The notes beneath the pieces were generated by a model. The model made no database searches. It saw nothing but the letters and a program-made list of their open reading frames with translations, and was not told the origin of the DNA. Below, in pieces: positions 10,035-18,268 of a stretch of DNA of 64,000 nt. The stretch spans positions 1 to 64,000 of the forward strand of contig JAVJSD010000127.1 in assembly GCA_040219575.1 (NCBI GenBank), given 5' to 3'. Positions within the stretch are counted from its first letter, which is position 1; each line of letters begins with the position of its first letter. Both the position numbers and the translations under genes were made by a program. This stretch comes from JAVJSD01 sp040219575. GTDB taxonomy: Bacteria > Planctomycetota > Planctomycetia > Pirellulales > Pirellulaceae.

Positions 10035-10685
10035 GTGACGCCGCAAAGAATCACCCGCTGTCTCGCGCTCTTCCTGTCGGCCGTGACGATGGTCTCGACG
10101 GGCGGCTGCGTCGGCCTCACGGTGCAATTGGCCAATATGATCGGCATGAACATGGTGCCGGCGCAATACGCGGGCCTCAAGGGAGAACGCGTGGCGGTGG
10201 TCTGCGTGTCGCCCGACTCTTCGTACGGACCCATCGACACCGGCGAGATGCTGGCGGTGGAGCTGGAGCAGTACCTGTCGACGAATGTGCGGCGGATCAA
10301 ATTCGTCCCCCGCGGCGACGTGATGAGCTGGCAGGAAACGCATGCCAGCGACGTCGTCAACTACGCCAAACTGGGCGAGAGCCTGGAGGCCGACAAGGTG
10401 CTGGTGGTGGAGTTGGCCTCGTTCTCCTGCCACGACAACGCCACGTTCTACCAGGGCAAGGCCAACTACCGCGTGACCGTCCACGACGTGGAGACGGGCG
10501 AGCGGGAGTACGACTACGACGATCCCGACAAGGCCTTTCCGGCGCACGGCGGCTATCATCTGACCGACATGTCGGAGGAGAAGTTCAAGCGGGCCTTCAT
10601 CGGCGAGCTGGCCAAAGACATCGGCCGCCAATTCCACATGAACGATCTGCCCAAGCATTTCGTGAAAGAGGACTACATCCGTTAG
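10035..10685 (+). CDS. Lipoprotein-like exported protein, tandem paralogue 2
   Basis: The product has 216 residues. It is a diverged duplicate of the preceding gene with the same order of landmarks (VAVVCVSPDSSYGP, ATFYQGKANYRVTVHDV, YHLTDMSEEKFKRAFIGEL, RQFHMNDLPKHF). The signal sequence ends VSTGGCVG, again lipobox-like. I use the GTG at 10035, which puts the signal peptide at the N-terminus; a GTG at 10017 would add six residues. The two copies are separated by 44 bp, so they are likely one transcript. The function is unknown. Confidence 0.75.
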   Translation: MTPQRITRCLALFLSAVTMVSTGGCVGLTVQLANMIGMNMVPAQYAGLKGERVAVVCVSPDSSYGPIDTGEMLAVELEQYLSTNVRRIKFVPRGDVMSWQETHASDVVNYAKLGESLEADKVLVVELASFSCHDNATFYQGKANYRVTVHDVETGEREYDYDDPDKAFPAHGGYHLTDMSEEKFKRAFIGELAKDIGRQFHMNDLPKHFVKEDYIR

Positions 10686-10694
10686 TCGGGGGTA

Positions 10695-10852
10695 GGCCGG
10701 AACAAGCGGAGCGCGGTTCCGGCAATTCTCAAACGCCGCGTAAACAAGAACACACGGATTGCAATCCAGCCCAACGGCGCGGGATTAGCTTTTCTTCCGG
10801 CCTGCAACTCCTCACGCAACGCTGCCGGAACCGCGCATCGCTTGTTCCGGCC
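10695..10852. repeat. 30-bp inverted repeat, spacer 98 bp
   Basis: The arms are 10695-10724 and 10823-10852. They match in 28 of 30 positions as reverse complements and share the core GGCCGGAACAAGCG and GCGCGGTTCCGGCA. Each arm is itself partly palindromic (CCGGAAC/GTTCCGG). It fills the gap between the convergent lipoprotein and sugar-dehydrogenase genes, so it may also act as a bidirectional terminator. Confidence 0.85.
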
Positions 10853-10860
10853 GGCGATGC

Positions 10861-12177
10861 TCACTCGCCGTTGAGCTTCTTGCGGCCGATGGAGTAGTAC
10901 AGGAAGCCGGCGTGCTTCATGGTATCGCGGTCGTAGAGGTTGCGGCCGTCGAAGATGACCGCGCCTTTCATGCGGCGGCGCATGGCGGCGAAGTCGGGGT
11001 GGCGGAATTCGCTCCACTCGGTGTTGATGGCCAGCGCGTCGGCCCCTTCCAGCGCGTCCATCTCCTGCTTGGCGTAGACCAACTTGTCGCCATAGTCCCG
11101 GCGGACGTTCTCCATCGCCTCGGGGTCGTGCACCTGCACGCGGACGCCGCGCTGCAGCAGGTGGTCGATCAACACCAGCGCCGGCGCCTCGCGGATGTCG
11201 TCGGTCCGCGGCTTGAAGGCCAGACCCCAGATCGCGATCGTCTTGCCTTGCAGGTCGCCCTCGAAGTGCTGTTCGATCTTCTCCATCAGCACGTGCTTCT
11301 GGCGGTTGTTGACGGCGTCGACCGCGTCCAGAATGCTCGGCTCGACGCCCAGCTTGCGGGCCATCGCCGACAAGGCCCGCACGTCCTTGGGAAAGCAACT
11401 GCCGCCGTAGCCGACGCCGGGGAATAGGAAGGCGAAGCCGATGCGGCGGTCGTGGCCGATGCCGCGGCGGACGTCGTTGATGTCGCCCCCCATCCGCTCG
11501 CACAGATTCGCCATCTCGTTGATGAAGCTGATCTTGGTCGACAGCATCGCGTTGGCGACGTACTTGGTCAGCTCGCTGCTCTCGGGCGACATCTCCAGAA
11601 ACGGCTTGTCGGTCCGCAGGTACGGCGCGTAGAGTTCGCCCAGCGCCTTGCCGACTTCCGGCCGTCGCACGCCCACCACGACGCGATCGGGGAACATGAA
11701 ATCGTTGATCGCCGCGCCTTCCTTGAGGAATTCGGGATTGCTGGCCACATCGACCTCGCGGCCGGTCGCCTCACGCAGCCGCGCGAAGACCTCGGCGTTG
11801 GTGCCGACCGGCACGGTGCTTTTGACCACCACGATGGCGTCACGCGCCAAGTGCGGGGCCATCGCGGCGACCACCGCCCACAAGGCCGACAGATCGGCCG
11901 AGCCGTCGTCGCCCTGCGGCGTGCCGACCGCCAGATAGACCATCCGGGCGGGCGCCACCGCGCCGGCCAGGTCGGTCGTGAAGTGGAGTCGTCCGGCGGC
12001 CGTATTGCGGAGCACGAGCTCCGACAGGCCGGGCTCGTAAATCGGCACCTTGCCTTGCTTGAGGTTCTCGATCTTGGCCTCGTCGATGTCGACGCACGTC
12101 ACGTCGTTGCCGCTGTCGGCGAAACAGGTGCCGGTGACCAGACCAACGTATCCCGTGCCGACCATTGCGATCTTCAT
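10861..12177 (-). CDS. ugd: UDP-glucose/GDP-mannose dehydrogenase family (probable UDP-glucose 6-dehydrogenase)
   Basis: A 438-residue, full-length cytosolic enzyme that oxidises the C6 hydroxyl of a nucleotide sugar to the acid with two NAD+. The N-terminal Rossmann motif is MVGTGYVGLVTG. The catalytic cysteine sits in GVGYGGSCFPKDVRAL near residue 260. Other family signatures are VYLAVGTPQ, VKSTVPVGT, NPEFLKEG and the C-terminal IAIWGLAFKPRTDDIREAP. Substrate choice between UDP-glucose and other sugars cannot be fixed by eye. AGGAAG lies 9 nt upstream of the ATG. The downstream epimerase gene is oriented the same way, which suggests a role in cell-surface sugar synthesis. Confidence 0.92.
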   Translation of the reverse strand: MKIAMVGTGYVGLVTGTCFADSGNDVTCVDIDEAKIENLKQGKVPIYEPGLSELVLRNTAAGRLHFTTDLAGAVAPARMVYLAVGTPQGDDGSADLSALWAVVAAMAPHLARDAIVVVKSTVPVGTNAEVFARLREATGREVDVASNPEFLKEGAAINDFMFPDRVVVGVRRPEVGKALGELYAPYLRTDKPFLEMSPESSELTKYVANAMLSTKISFINEMANLCERMGGDINDVRRGIGHDRRIGFAFLFPGVGYGGSCFPKDVRALSAMARKLGVEPSILDAVDAVNNRQKHVLMEKIEQHFEGDLQGKTIAIWGLAFKPRTDDIREAPALVLIDHLLQRGVRVQVHDPEAMENVRRDYGDKLVYAKQEMDALEGADALAINTEWSEFRHPDFAAMRRRMKGAVIFDGRNLYDRDTMKHAGFLYYSIGRKKLNGE

Positions 12178-12266
12178 GATCGTTCTTCCTCAATGCATTC
12201 TGGCTGCTGGCTGCCCACCTTGGATCGTCCTACAAATATACGCCACCGATTGATCCCCACGGCGAT

Positions 12267-13214
12267 TTAATCAAACGGCCTCGCACGCCAGAAGTCGAGC
12301 GTGTCGCGAAGGGTCTGCTGCAGCGGGATCTCGGGCGACCAACCTGTTTGGCGGCGGATTTTCTCCATGTCGCCGACGGGATTGCCGCGCACGCCCGGCG
12401 CCGTTTCCAAAACTTCCCGTTGCGACCCGCACATTCGGAGCAGCAGGTCCAACACGTCGCCGCTGCGGACGGCGCGTCCCGTCGCCACGTTATACACGGC
12501 GCCGGCTTCCGCCTGCAGCGCCAACAGGCGATAGGCCCGCACCACGTCGCGCACGTCGGCCAGATCGAGCCAGGCGTCGCGCGTCACGATCCGCAGCGAC
12601 TCCGCGGGGGTGGAAATCAACTGCCGAGCCCATTGCGGGACCATCAGACGCGGCAGTTGACGTGGGCCGGTGTGATGGAACGCCCGGGCGACAACTCCCT
12701 GCAGACGCCCCTCGCGTGTGTAGCGTCGCAAGACCTCCTCGGCCGCCCGTTTCGTCTTGCCGTAGCCGCCGCTGGGGCGAAGCGGATCGGTCTCCTTGCA
12801 GGGCGGCGCGTCCTGCTCGACATCACCGTAAACATGGCAGGAACTCGCCAGCACGACCCGCGGCCGCGACGCCAGGGAGGCCGCCAGCGAGCACACCCTC
12901 TCGACGCCGCCGACGTTCGTCGCCAGCGCCAGCGGCGTCGGCTCGGGCCAGCCGCAGTCGGCCGGCACGCTCAGCGCCGCCAGGTGGAAGATGCAATCCG
13001 GCGCGAAGTCGGCGATGCGTTCACGGGCCGTCTCCGGCAGGTCGGCCGCCACGTCCCAGGCGAACACCGACGCTTGACGCGCCAGCGTTTCGGGCAGGTA
13101 AGACGGCCAGAGGCCCCGCCGCGAAGTACCAATCACCTGGTCGCCGTGGGCGATCAGATGCTCGGCCAGGAACGAACCCGCCATGCCGGTAATGCCGGTG
13201 ATCAATGCCTTCAC
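12267..13214 (-). CDS. NAD-dependent epimerase/dehydratase, GDP-mannose 4,6-dehydratase-like
   Basis: A 315-residue extended short-chain dehydrogenase. It has the cofactor loop TGITGMAG at residues 6-13, the SSCHVYGDV segment supplying the catalytic Ser, and Tyr-Gly-Lys-Thr-Lys near residue 150 (the YxxxK motif). The phrase HHTGPRQ and the DVRDVVRAYRLL segment point to GDP-mannose 4,6-dehydratase or the related GDP-4-keto-6-deoxymannose reductases. I use the GTG at 13214 (GGGAG about 10 nt upstream), which places the cofactor loop at the usual position; an upstream in-frame ATG at 13286 would add an unlikely 24-residue leader. It is probably part of a nucleotide-sugar pathway with the dehydrogenase gene. 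Confidence 0.85.
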   Translation of the reverse strand: MKALITGITGMAGSFLAEHLIAHGDQVIGTSRRGLWPSYLPETLARQASVFAWDVAADLPETARERIADFAPDCIFHLAALSVPADCGWPEPTPLALATNVGGVERVCSLAASLASRPRVVLASSCHVYGDVEQDAPPCKETDPLRPSGGYGKTKRAAEEVLRRYTREGRLQGVVARAFHHTGPRQLPRLMVPQWARQLISTPAESLRIVTRDAWLDLADVRDVVRAYRLLALQAEAGAVYNVATGRAVRSGDVLDLLLRMCGSQREVLETAPGVRGNPVGDMEKIRRQTGWSPEIPLQQTLRDTLDFWRARPFD

Positions 13215-13354
13215 GCAGCCGCTTGCTCCCGTGGTGCTTTTTCTTGCTCCGTCGCCTTCGATGCTACCACATCCGGTCGCACGCAAGCAGGTAGTCGGCG
13301 GTTGTGCACATGGCCGGCCTTGGCGCGCCTCGCCCGACGATCGAAGATAAACCC

Positions 13355-14407
13355 ATGAGCGTGGCTTCCATTTCTCCCGCGGTACGCCCCGACGCGGCTC
13401 CCCTGCGGATCGGTCCGCTGGTGGTCGATCCGCCGGTGCTGCAAGCGCCGATGGCGGGCTTCACCAACTTCGCCTTCCGGCAGATCGTGCGCGAATACGG
13501 CGGCGCGGGACTGCAAGCCACCGAGATGATCAACGCCAAGGGCTTCGCCTGGATGGACGAGCACGAGGCGGAGCATCCGGACCGGTTGTGGGGCGTGGGC
13601 GACGAGCCGCGCCCGCTGGCCGTGCAGATTTGGGACAACGATCCCGACATGCTGGCCCGCGTCGGCCGCCGCCTGGTCGAGGAGTACGCCGTCAGCATCG
13701 TCGACATCAATTTCGGTTGCCCGGTGAAACAGGTCACCGAGAAGGCCAAGAGCGGTTCGTATTTGCTGAAAGAACCTGCCCGGATGGCGCAGATCATCGA
13801 GCGCGTGGTGCGGGCCTGCGAGCCGACGCCGGTCACCGCCAAGATCCGCCTCGGCTGCACGCGCGACAACATCAACGCCATCGAAATCGCCAAGGTGGTG
13901 GAGTCGTCGGGCGCGGCGGCCCTCACCGTCCATGGCCGCACCGCCCAGGATTTTTTCAAGGGACAGGCCGACTGGGACCGCATCTCGGCGATCAAGCCGC
14001 ATCTCAAACGCATCCCGCTGATCGGCAACGGCGATCTCGACTCGGCCGAGAGAGTGGTCGAGGCGTTCCGCCGTTACGATGTAGACGGCGTGATGATCGC
14101 CCGGGCCTGCCTGGGGCGCCCCTGGTTGTTCCGCCAGGCGCAAGCGGCGCTCGCCGGCGAGGCGATTCCGCCGGATCCCACGCTCGATGAGCAACGCGCC
14201 TGCATGCTGCGGCACTACAACCTGGTGGTCGACCGCTTCGGCGTGGCCAAGGGGACGATGCTGATGCGCAAGTACGCCTGCTGCTACGCCCAGGGCAAGT
14301 ACGGCGCGCGGCACTTCCGCGCCAACGTGGCCAACGTCACCACGCCCGAGGAGTTCTACGACGTCGTCGAGCGCCATTTCCCCCGCGAAGCGCCGCCGAG
14401 CGCTTAA
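13355..14407 (+). CDS. dusB: tRNA-dihydrouridine synthase (Dus family)
   Basis: A 350-residue FMN enzyme that reduces uridines in the D-loop of tRNA with NAD(P)H. Family marks are APMAGFTNFAFR (flavin site), NFGCPVKQVTEKAKSGSYLL with the catalytic-region Cys, ITAKIRLG-like VTAKIRLGCT, LTVHGRTAQDFFKGQADW, IPLIGNGDL and VDGVMIARACLGRPWLF. The order and length match DusB-type bacterial enzymes; the specific Dus subclass is by similarity only. The ATG at 13355 is used; an earlier in-frame GTG adds a proline-containing leader with no support. Confidence 0.9.
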   Translation: MSVASISPAVRPDAAPLRIGPLVVDPPVLQAPMAGFTNFAFRQIVREYGGAGLQATEMINAKGFAWMDEHEAEHPDRLWGVGDEPRPLAVQIWDNDPDMLARVGRRLVEEYAVSIVDINFGCPVKQVTEKAKSGSYLLKEPARMAQIIERVVRACEPTPVTAKIRLGCTRDNINAIEIAKVVESSGAAALTVHGRTAQDFFKGQADWDRISAIKPHLKRIPLIGNGDLDSAERVVEAFRRYDVDGVMIARACLGRPWLFRQAQAALAGEAIPPDPTLDEQRACMLRHYNLVVDRFGVAKGTMLMRKYACCYAQGKYGARHFRANVANVTTPEEFYDVVERHFPREAPPSA

Positions 14408-14426
14408 GCCAGCGGGAAGCAGTATT

Positions 14427-15054
14427 AACGCAGAGACGCAAAGACGCGGGAGAGCGTTTACGAGGGGCAAGCTCCATCTTGTCCCAGCCCGTTGACGACG
14501 CGATGGATGCCATTGCGAAGCATTGTTTCGCCGAAGTTGACGATCAGCCCGAGTTTCAGGCCGGTCAATCGAAGGTAGGTGAGAAGCTGTGCTTTAAAGA
14601 CATCGTTGAATTGATTCACCGCTTTGCACTCGACGATCACGATGTCGCCTACCATCAGATCGATTCTCAAGGGCGAGGCGAGCAAGCTTCCCTTGTAAGG
14701 GATGGGCAACTGCAGTTGCCGTTTGACTTCGAGGCCGATCTGCTTGAGCTCCCAATCCAGCGCTTTCTCGTAGACGCTTTCCAGCAGGCCCGGTCCACCA
14801 AGCGTTCGATGCACTTCGATCGCCGCATCAACAACCTGCCGGCTGATATCGTTTTCCCTCATCGTGCCGACCATTGAATTTGGTGAAGCGATCTACGTCC
14901 TACCCGCTTCTCACGCACTAATTCTACTGCCATCAATTGCCGAAGCAGTCGTTCCAAGCCTATCCCAAACTCCAACCCGTTTTTCCGACTTCATCGGGGA
15001 GCAAACGGCGCAGCAGTTGGCGCCGACTCTCCCGCGCCTTTGCGCCTCTGCGTT
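14427..15054. mobile_element. GxxExxY gene cassette bounded by a 28-bp inverted repeat
   Basis: The left end 14427-14454 and right end 15027-15054 are reverse complements in 26 of 28 positions, with core AACGCAGAGRCGCAAAG. The only gene between them is the GxxExxY gene on the minus strand. Gene plus boundary repeats make a compact unit of about 628 bp. GxxExxY genes with this type of A/G-rich edge repeat recur in many unrelated genomes; I take that as known background. No target-site duplication was established. Confidence 0.7.
14458..14862 (-). CDS. GxxExxY family protein
   Basis: The product has 134 residues. The defining motif GGPGLLESVYEKAL lies near residues 22-35. Further conserved blocks are LPIPYKG, RIDLMVGDIVIVECKAV (an acidic residue and Lys in a beta-strand pair, like the PD-(D/E)xK nuclease core) and HxAQLLTYLRLTGLKLGLIVNFG-like sequence. 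The family has no proven role, although the nuclease-like core is often noted. I use the ATG at 14862 (MRENDISRQ), the usual N-terminus of the family; an in-frame ATG at 14874 is possible. It is the cargo of the repeat-bounded cassette. Confidence 0.85.
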   Translation of the reverse strand: MRENDISRQVVDAAIEVHRTLGGPGLLESVYEKALDWELKQIGLEVKRQLQLPIPYKGSLLASPLRIDLMVGDIVIVECKAVNQFNDVFKAQLLTYLRLTGLKLGLIVNFGETMLRNGIHRVVNGLGQDGACPS

Positions 15055-15097
15055 TCAACCCTTGCGGGCCAACGTCGACATCCCGCCGCCGGGCGCC

Positions 15098-16474
15098 CTA
15101 AACCAACTCTCGAAGCGGCTCGATGCCGGCGTCCACCGGGTAGCGCGGGGTGCCGCCGCCGTCGAAGATGCGGTCGCTGTGGGCGTCGAGGCCCATGCCG
15201 TGGTACAGCGTGGCGAACACTTCCTGGAACTTGACAGGCCGCTTGGCCGGCTCCTCGCCGTACTTGTTCGTCTCGCCGATCACCTGTCCGGTCCGCAGAC
15301 CGCCGCCGGCCACGATGCAGGCGTTGTTCTTGGGCCAGTGGTCGCGGCTGTTGCGCTGGTTGATCTTCGGCGTGCGGCCGAACTCGCCCCACATCACCAC
15401 CACCACGTCTTTATCCAATCCGCGCTCGTGCAGGTCGCTGATCAGCGCCGACAGGCCCTGATCCAGCAGCGGCATCTCCTCGCGGCTGCGGGGATAGTTC
15501 ATGCCGTCGCCGCCGTGCCAGTCCCAGCGGCTGTAATTCAGCGACACGTAACGGGCGCCCGCCTCGACCAACCGCCGGGCGATGCAGAAGTTCTCGATCA
15601 TCTTCGGCGCGCCGTCGCGCTGGAACTTCTCGTCGCTCTTGCCGTACCGCTCGACGATCCGCGGATCCTCGCGCGACAGGTCGAGCGCCTCGACCAGTTT
15701 CGAGTCGGTGAGGATGTCGAGCGCCTGATCGGTGTAGGTGTCGACGCTCAACATCTTGCGGGCCACGTCGGCGTCGCGGCGGAAGCGATCGAGCGACGAA
15801 CGCAGCTGGTTGCGGTCCGCCAATCGCTCCAGCGACATCCCCTGCAGCACCATGCTGTCGGGCGTCTCGCGCGGCTTGCGGCCGACAATATTGAACGGGT
15901 TGTGGGCGATGTCCAAAAAGCCGGCCGTGCCGGGCTCACCCCAGGTGCGGTTGCCCGTGGGGTACATCAGCGCCAGGTTGGGCGGCACCGAGGGATCGGC
16001 GGCGCCGGCGAGTCGCGAGACCCAGGCGCCCGCCGAGGGCCAGTCGCCGCCGCCGGGCTTGCGATCGCCGAACCTGCGGCCGGTCATGCATTGATAGCAG
16101 TCGTGCCGCCCATCGGAGTCGGCCAGGGTGCGGATGATGGCGAACTTGTCGGCCATCGTCGCCAGGCGGGGGAACATCTCGCAGATTTCCATGCCCGGCA
16201 CGTTGGTCTTGATCGGGCTGAACTCGCCGCGGATTTCGCTGGGGGCGTTGGGCTTGAGATCCCACATGTCGAGATGCGACGGGCCGCCCGGCAGGTAGAT
16301 GTTGATGATCGCCTTGTGCGAACTGCCGGCGCCGGCGAGGGCCTCCATCTCCAGGATTTGCGACAGCGCCAGTCCGCCCATCGCCGCCCCGCCGATAGTG
16401 AGAAAGCCGCGCCGCGAAAAGCCGTCGCAGAAGCCGTTATTTCCCTTGTCCGGACGACCTTGAATGGTCAGCAT
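15098..16474 (-). CDS. DUF1501 family exported protein (twin-arginine signal)
   Basis: A 458-residue protein. The N-terminus has an Arg-Arg export signal (FSRRGFLTIGGAAMGGLALS) and then the DUF1501 body: YLPGGPSHLDMWDLKPNAP, FAIIRTLADSDGRHD, SLNYSRWDWHGGDGMN and VVVMWGEFGRTPKIN. The fold is related to alkaline-phosphatase and sulfatase-like enzymes and the His and Asp residues of those blocks are present, but no substrate is known. Planctomycete DUF1501 genes usually follow a DUF1549/DUF1553 cytochrome partner; none is adjacent here. AGGAG lies 8 nt before the ATG at 16474. Confidence 0.9.
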   Translation of the reverse strand: MLTIQGRPDKGNNGFCDGFSRRGFLTIGGAAMGGLALSQILEMEALAGAGSSHKAIINIYLPGGPSHLDMWDLKPNAPSEIRGEFSPIKTNVPGMEICEMFPRLATMADKFAIIRTLADSDGRHDCYQCMTGRRFGDRKPGGGDWPSAGAWVSRLAGAADPSVPPNLALMYPTGNRTWGEPGTAGFLDIAHNPFNIVGRKPRETPDSMVLQGMSLERLADRNQLRSSLDRFRRDADVARKMLSVDTYTDQALDILTDSKLVEALDLSREDPRIVERYGKSDEKFQRDGAPKMIENFCIARRLVEAGARYVSLNYSRWDWHGGDGMNYPRSREEMPLLDQGLSALISDLHERGLDKDVVVVMWGEFGRTPKINQRNSRDHWPKNNACIVAGGGLRTGQVIGETNKYGEEPAKRPVKFQEVFATLYHGMGLDAHSDRIFDGGGTPRYPVDAGIEPLRELV

Positions 16475-16713
16475 CACGAAACTCCTGGGGCGGTGGTGGG
16501 GAAGGCCGAACCCGCACTCCCTCGGCCGTATCCATGTCCTTATGTGCATCGGCAGGCGCGCCGTTACACATCAATCTTCATGGATGGATTATCCGCAATC
16601 GGCGGTGGTTCTGCAAGCTGGAAAGCTGGTTCGCGGCCGCAGTCGGAAGAGCAAACAGGAGTCCGCGGAGAGAGCGGAGGAAGGGCCCGCGACATCGGGT
16701 GACGAAGGGCGAA

Positions 16714-17160
16714 ATGGCGGCTAGAATTCAGGAGGTTGAGGGCGGCATCCGATTTTTTCAGGGAAATCGAGAGCGTTTTGAACCAGTGCTTTTCGAACGA
16801 GGACTTTTCGGCGCGAGGGCCTTCCATGGCGACCACGAGGCCGTGGAGAATCTCGAAGGGACGTACGTCATCCGCGTTTTCGCCGAGTTTGAGACGTGCT
16901 TGCGACTGTTCTGGGAGGCCGCCTACGGCCGTCAGGCATCGCCGCGGACGCGCGACTTGCTCGACGGCTTGGGCGCCCGACGCAGAATCCCTTATGACCA
17001 GATCAACAACGCCCACGCCGTACGCAGGTATCGCAACAGCTTGGCCAGCTTGCAACTCAACCAAAGTTTCGGGTTCGAAGTCGTCGGCACGTTCCGGCAG
17101 GTCGGACGGAAATTCGGTAAACTGCTCGACGTGACTTATCTGCAGATGTTCCTTCACTGA
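16714..17160 (+). CDS. Conserved hypothetical protein, helical
   Basis: A 148-residue soluble protein with no recognised family. A leader with alternating charge (RIQEVEGGIRFFQGNRE) precedes a mostly helical body with EGTYVIRVFAEFETCLRLFWEA and RYRNSLASLQL. The pattern of an acidic, aromatic helix followed by a charged YRN helix recalls HEPN-like proteins, but the RxxxxH catalytic motif of HEPN nucleases is not present. The ATG at 16714 has AAGGG 6 nt upstream; longer in-frame starts run into the opposite-strand DUF1501 gene. The coding direction is supported by the helix pattern rather than by homology. Confidence 0.6.
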   Translation: MAARIQEVEGGIRFFQGNRERFEPVLFERGLFGARAFHGDHEAVENLEGTYVIRVFAEFETCLRLFWEAAYGRQASPRTRDLLDGLGARRRIPYDQINNAHAVRRYRNSLASLQLNQSFGFEVVGTFRQVGRKFGKLLDVTYLQMFLH

Positions 17161-17184
17161 CGACGAGCGCCGCGCCGCAGTTCA

Positions 17185-17267
17185 GGCGAGCGTCGCGGCG
17201 TCAGCCCGACGTGTGTGCTGTGTTCACACCGGTCGTGGCACGTCGGGCTGACGCCTCGACGCTCGCC
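17185..17267. repeat. 29-bp inverted repeat, spacer 25 bp, between convergent genes
   Basis: The arms are 17185-17213 and 17239-17267, nearly perfect reverse complements with core GCGTCAGCCCGACGTG. It sits between two convergent genes (stops at 17160 and 17279) and could form a long stem in either transcript, so it may serve as a shared terminator. Confidence 0.8.
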
Positions 17268-17278
17268 ACGGCGCTACA

Positions 17279-18118
17279 TTACAGCCACAGGTGCAGGCGG
17301 CCGTCGAGCATGTCGGGCAACGCCTTTTCCACGTAGCGGCGAATCTGGCGGTCGTGGTAGCGCGTGCTGAAGTGGCCGGCGATGACGATCTCGTTCTGAA
17401 ACCGATCGCGGCGCTCGACGAAATCGTCGAGATGCATATGGCCGTTCTTGTGGATTTTCTCTTTACGATGGCCGGGCGCGACAAAGGTCATTTCGGCGAT
17501 CAACACCTTGGCCTGGTACATCGCCTCGCAGGCGTCGAGCCCGCCGGGCGAACTGTCGCCCAGGTAGGCGACCAGCGGAATCCGCCGCTCCTCGGTCACG
17601 TCGACGCCGCCCAGCCGCAGGTCGCGGATCTGGTCTCCACGCAGCTCGCTGTATTCGGCCTTTAGCTTCTGCCGCCGCTCCCACACGATGTAACCGACCG
17701 ACGGCACCGTGTGCTGCGTGCGGCTGACGGTGACCACCAGCTCGCGCGAGAGCGGGATCTCGTCGCCCGGTTCGACCGGCAGCAAACTGCACGGCAAGCG
17801 GCCGCGATCGAGACGGCTGACCGTGCGCAGCAGGTGCTCCACCCGCTCGACCGCGTGCGCTGGCAAATAGATGACGGGGGGATCCATCTTCATCATCCGC
17901 CGCCGGGCTACGTACACCGGCAAAGATGCGATGTGATCGAGATGCGTGTGGGAGATGAACCACGTCGGCGTGCCCATGAACTCCCACGGCTGGGCGCCCA
18001 GGTCGAAGCCCAGCTTGAGCTCATTGATCCGCCAGTAGGTTTGCACCGCCGCGCGCGAATAACCTTCGATGGTCAGCTCGTTGTGCACGAGTTGCTTGAA
18101 TGGCAGGTTGTTGACCAT
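17279..18118 (-). CDS. Metallo-beta-lactamase-fold hydrolase, RNase Z-like
   Basis: The product has 279 residues. The metal motif SHTHLDH is at residues 56-62, followed by a later LGDSS and AEMTFVA, and IAGHFSTRYHDRQIRR near the C-terminus. This order (HxHxDH, distal Asp, C-terminal His in a GHFSxR block) is that of the RNase Z/ElaC group, which trims tRNA 3' ends. Family members vary in target, so a nuclease role is probable and not shown. The N-terminal MVNNLPFKQLVHNELTIEGYSR matches planctomycete homologues as I recall them. Confidence 0.75.
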   Translation of the reverse strand: MVNNLPFKQLVHNELTIEGYSRAAVQTYWRINELKLGFDLGAQPWEFMGTPTWFISHTHLDHIASLPVYVARRRMMKMDPPVIYLPAHAVERVEHLLRTVSRLDRGRLPCSLLPVEPGDEIPLSRELVVTVSRTQHTVPSVGYIVWERRQKLKAEYSELRGDQIRDLRLGGVDVTEERRIPLVAYLGDSSPGGLDACEAMYQAKVLIAEMTFVAPGHRKEKIHKNGHMHLDDFVERRDRFQNEIVIAGHFSTRYHDRQIRRYVEKALPDMLDGRLHLWL

Positions 18119-18268
18119 GTCGGCAGGGGAACGACGATCTTGCGGGCGGAGCGGCCAGTCTAAAGTTCATCTCGGCGCGGTGAAAGGGGCCGGAATCACC
18201 CCCGCCCGACGACGAACGACGATCAAGACGACACAAGCATGACGAATCAGGCGCTCGGCGGGTTCGCG

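Noticed and set aside
14864..16702. Plus-strand frame across the DUF1501 gene
   Set aside because: The minus strand encodes a complete DUF1501 protein with a twin-arginine signal; the plus frame has no domain.
16564..17157. Minus-strand frame opposite the helical unknown protein
   Set aside because: Both strands are open. The plus frame has a ribosome site at the right distance and a better helix pattern; the minus frame has neither.
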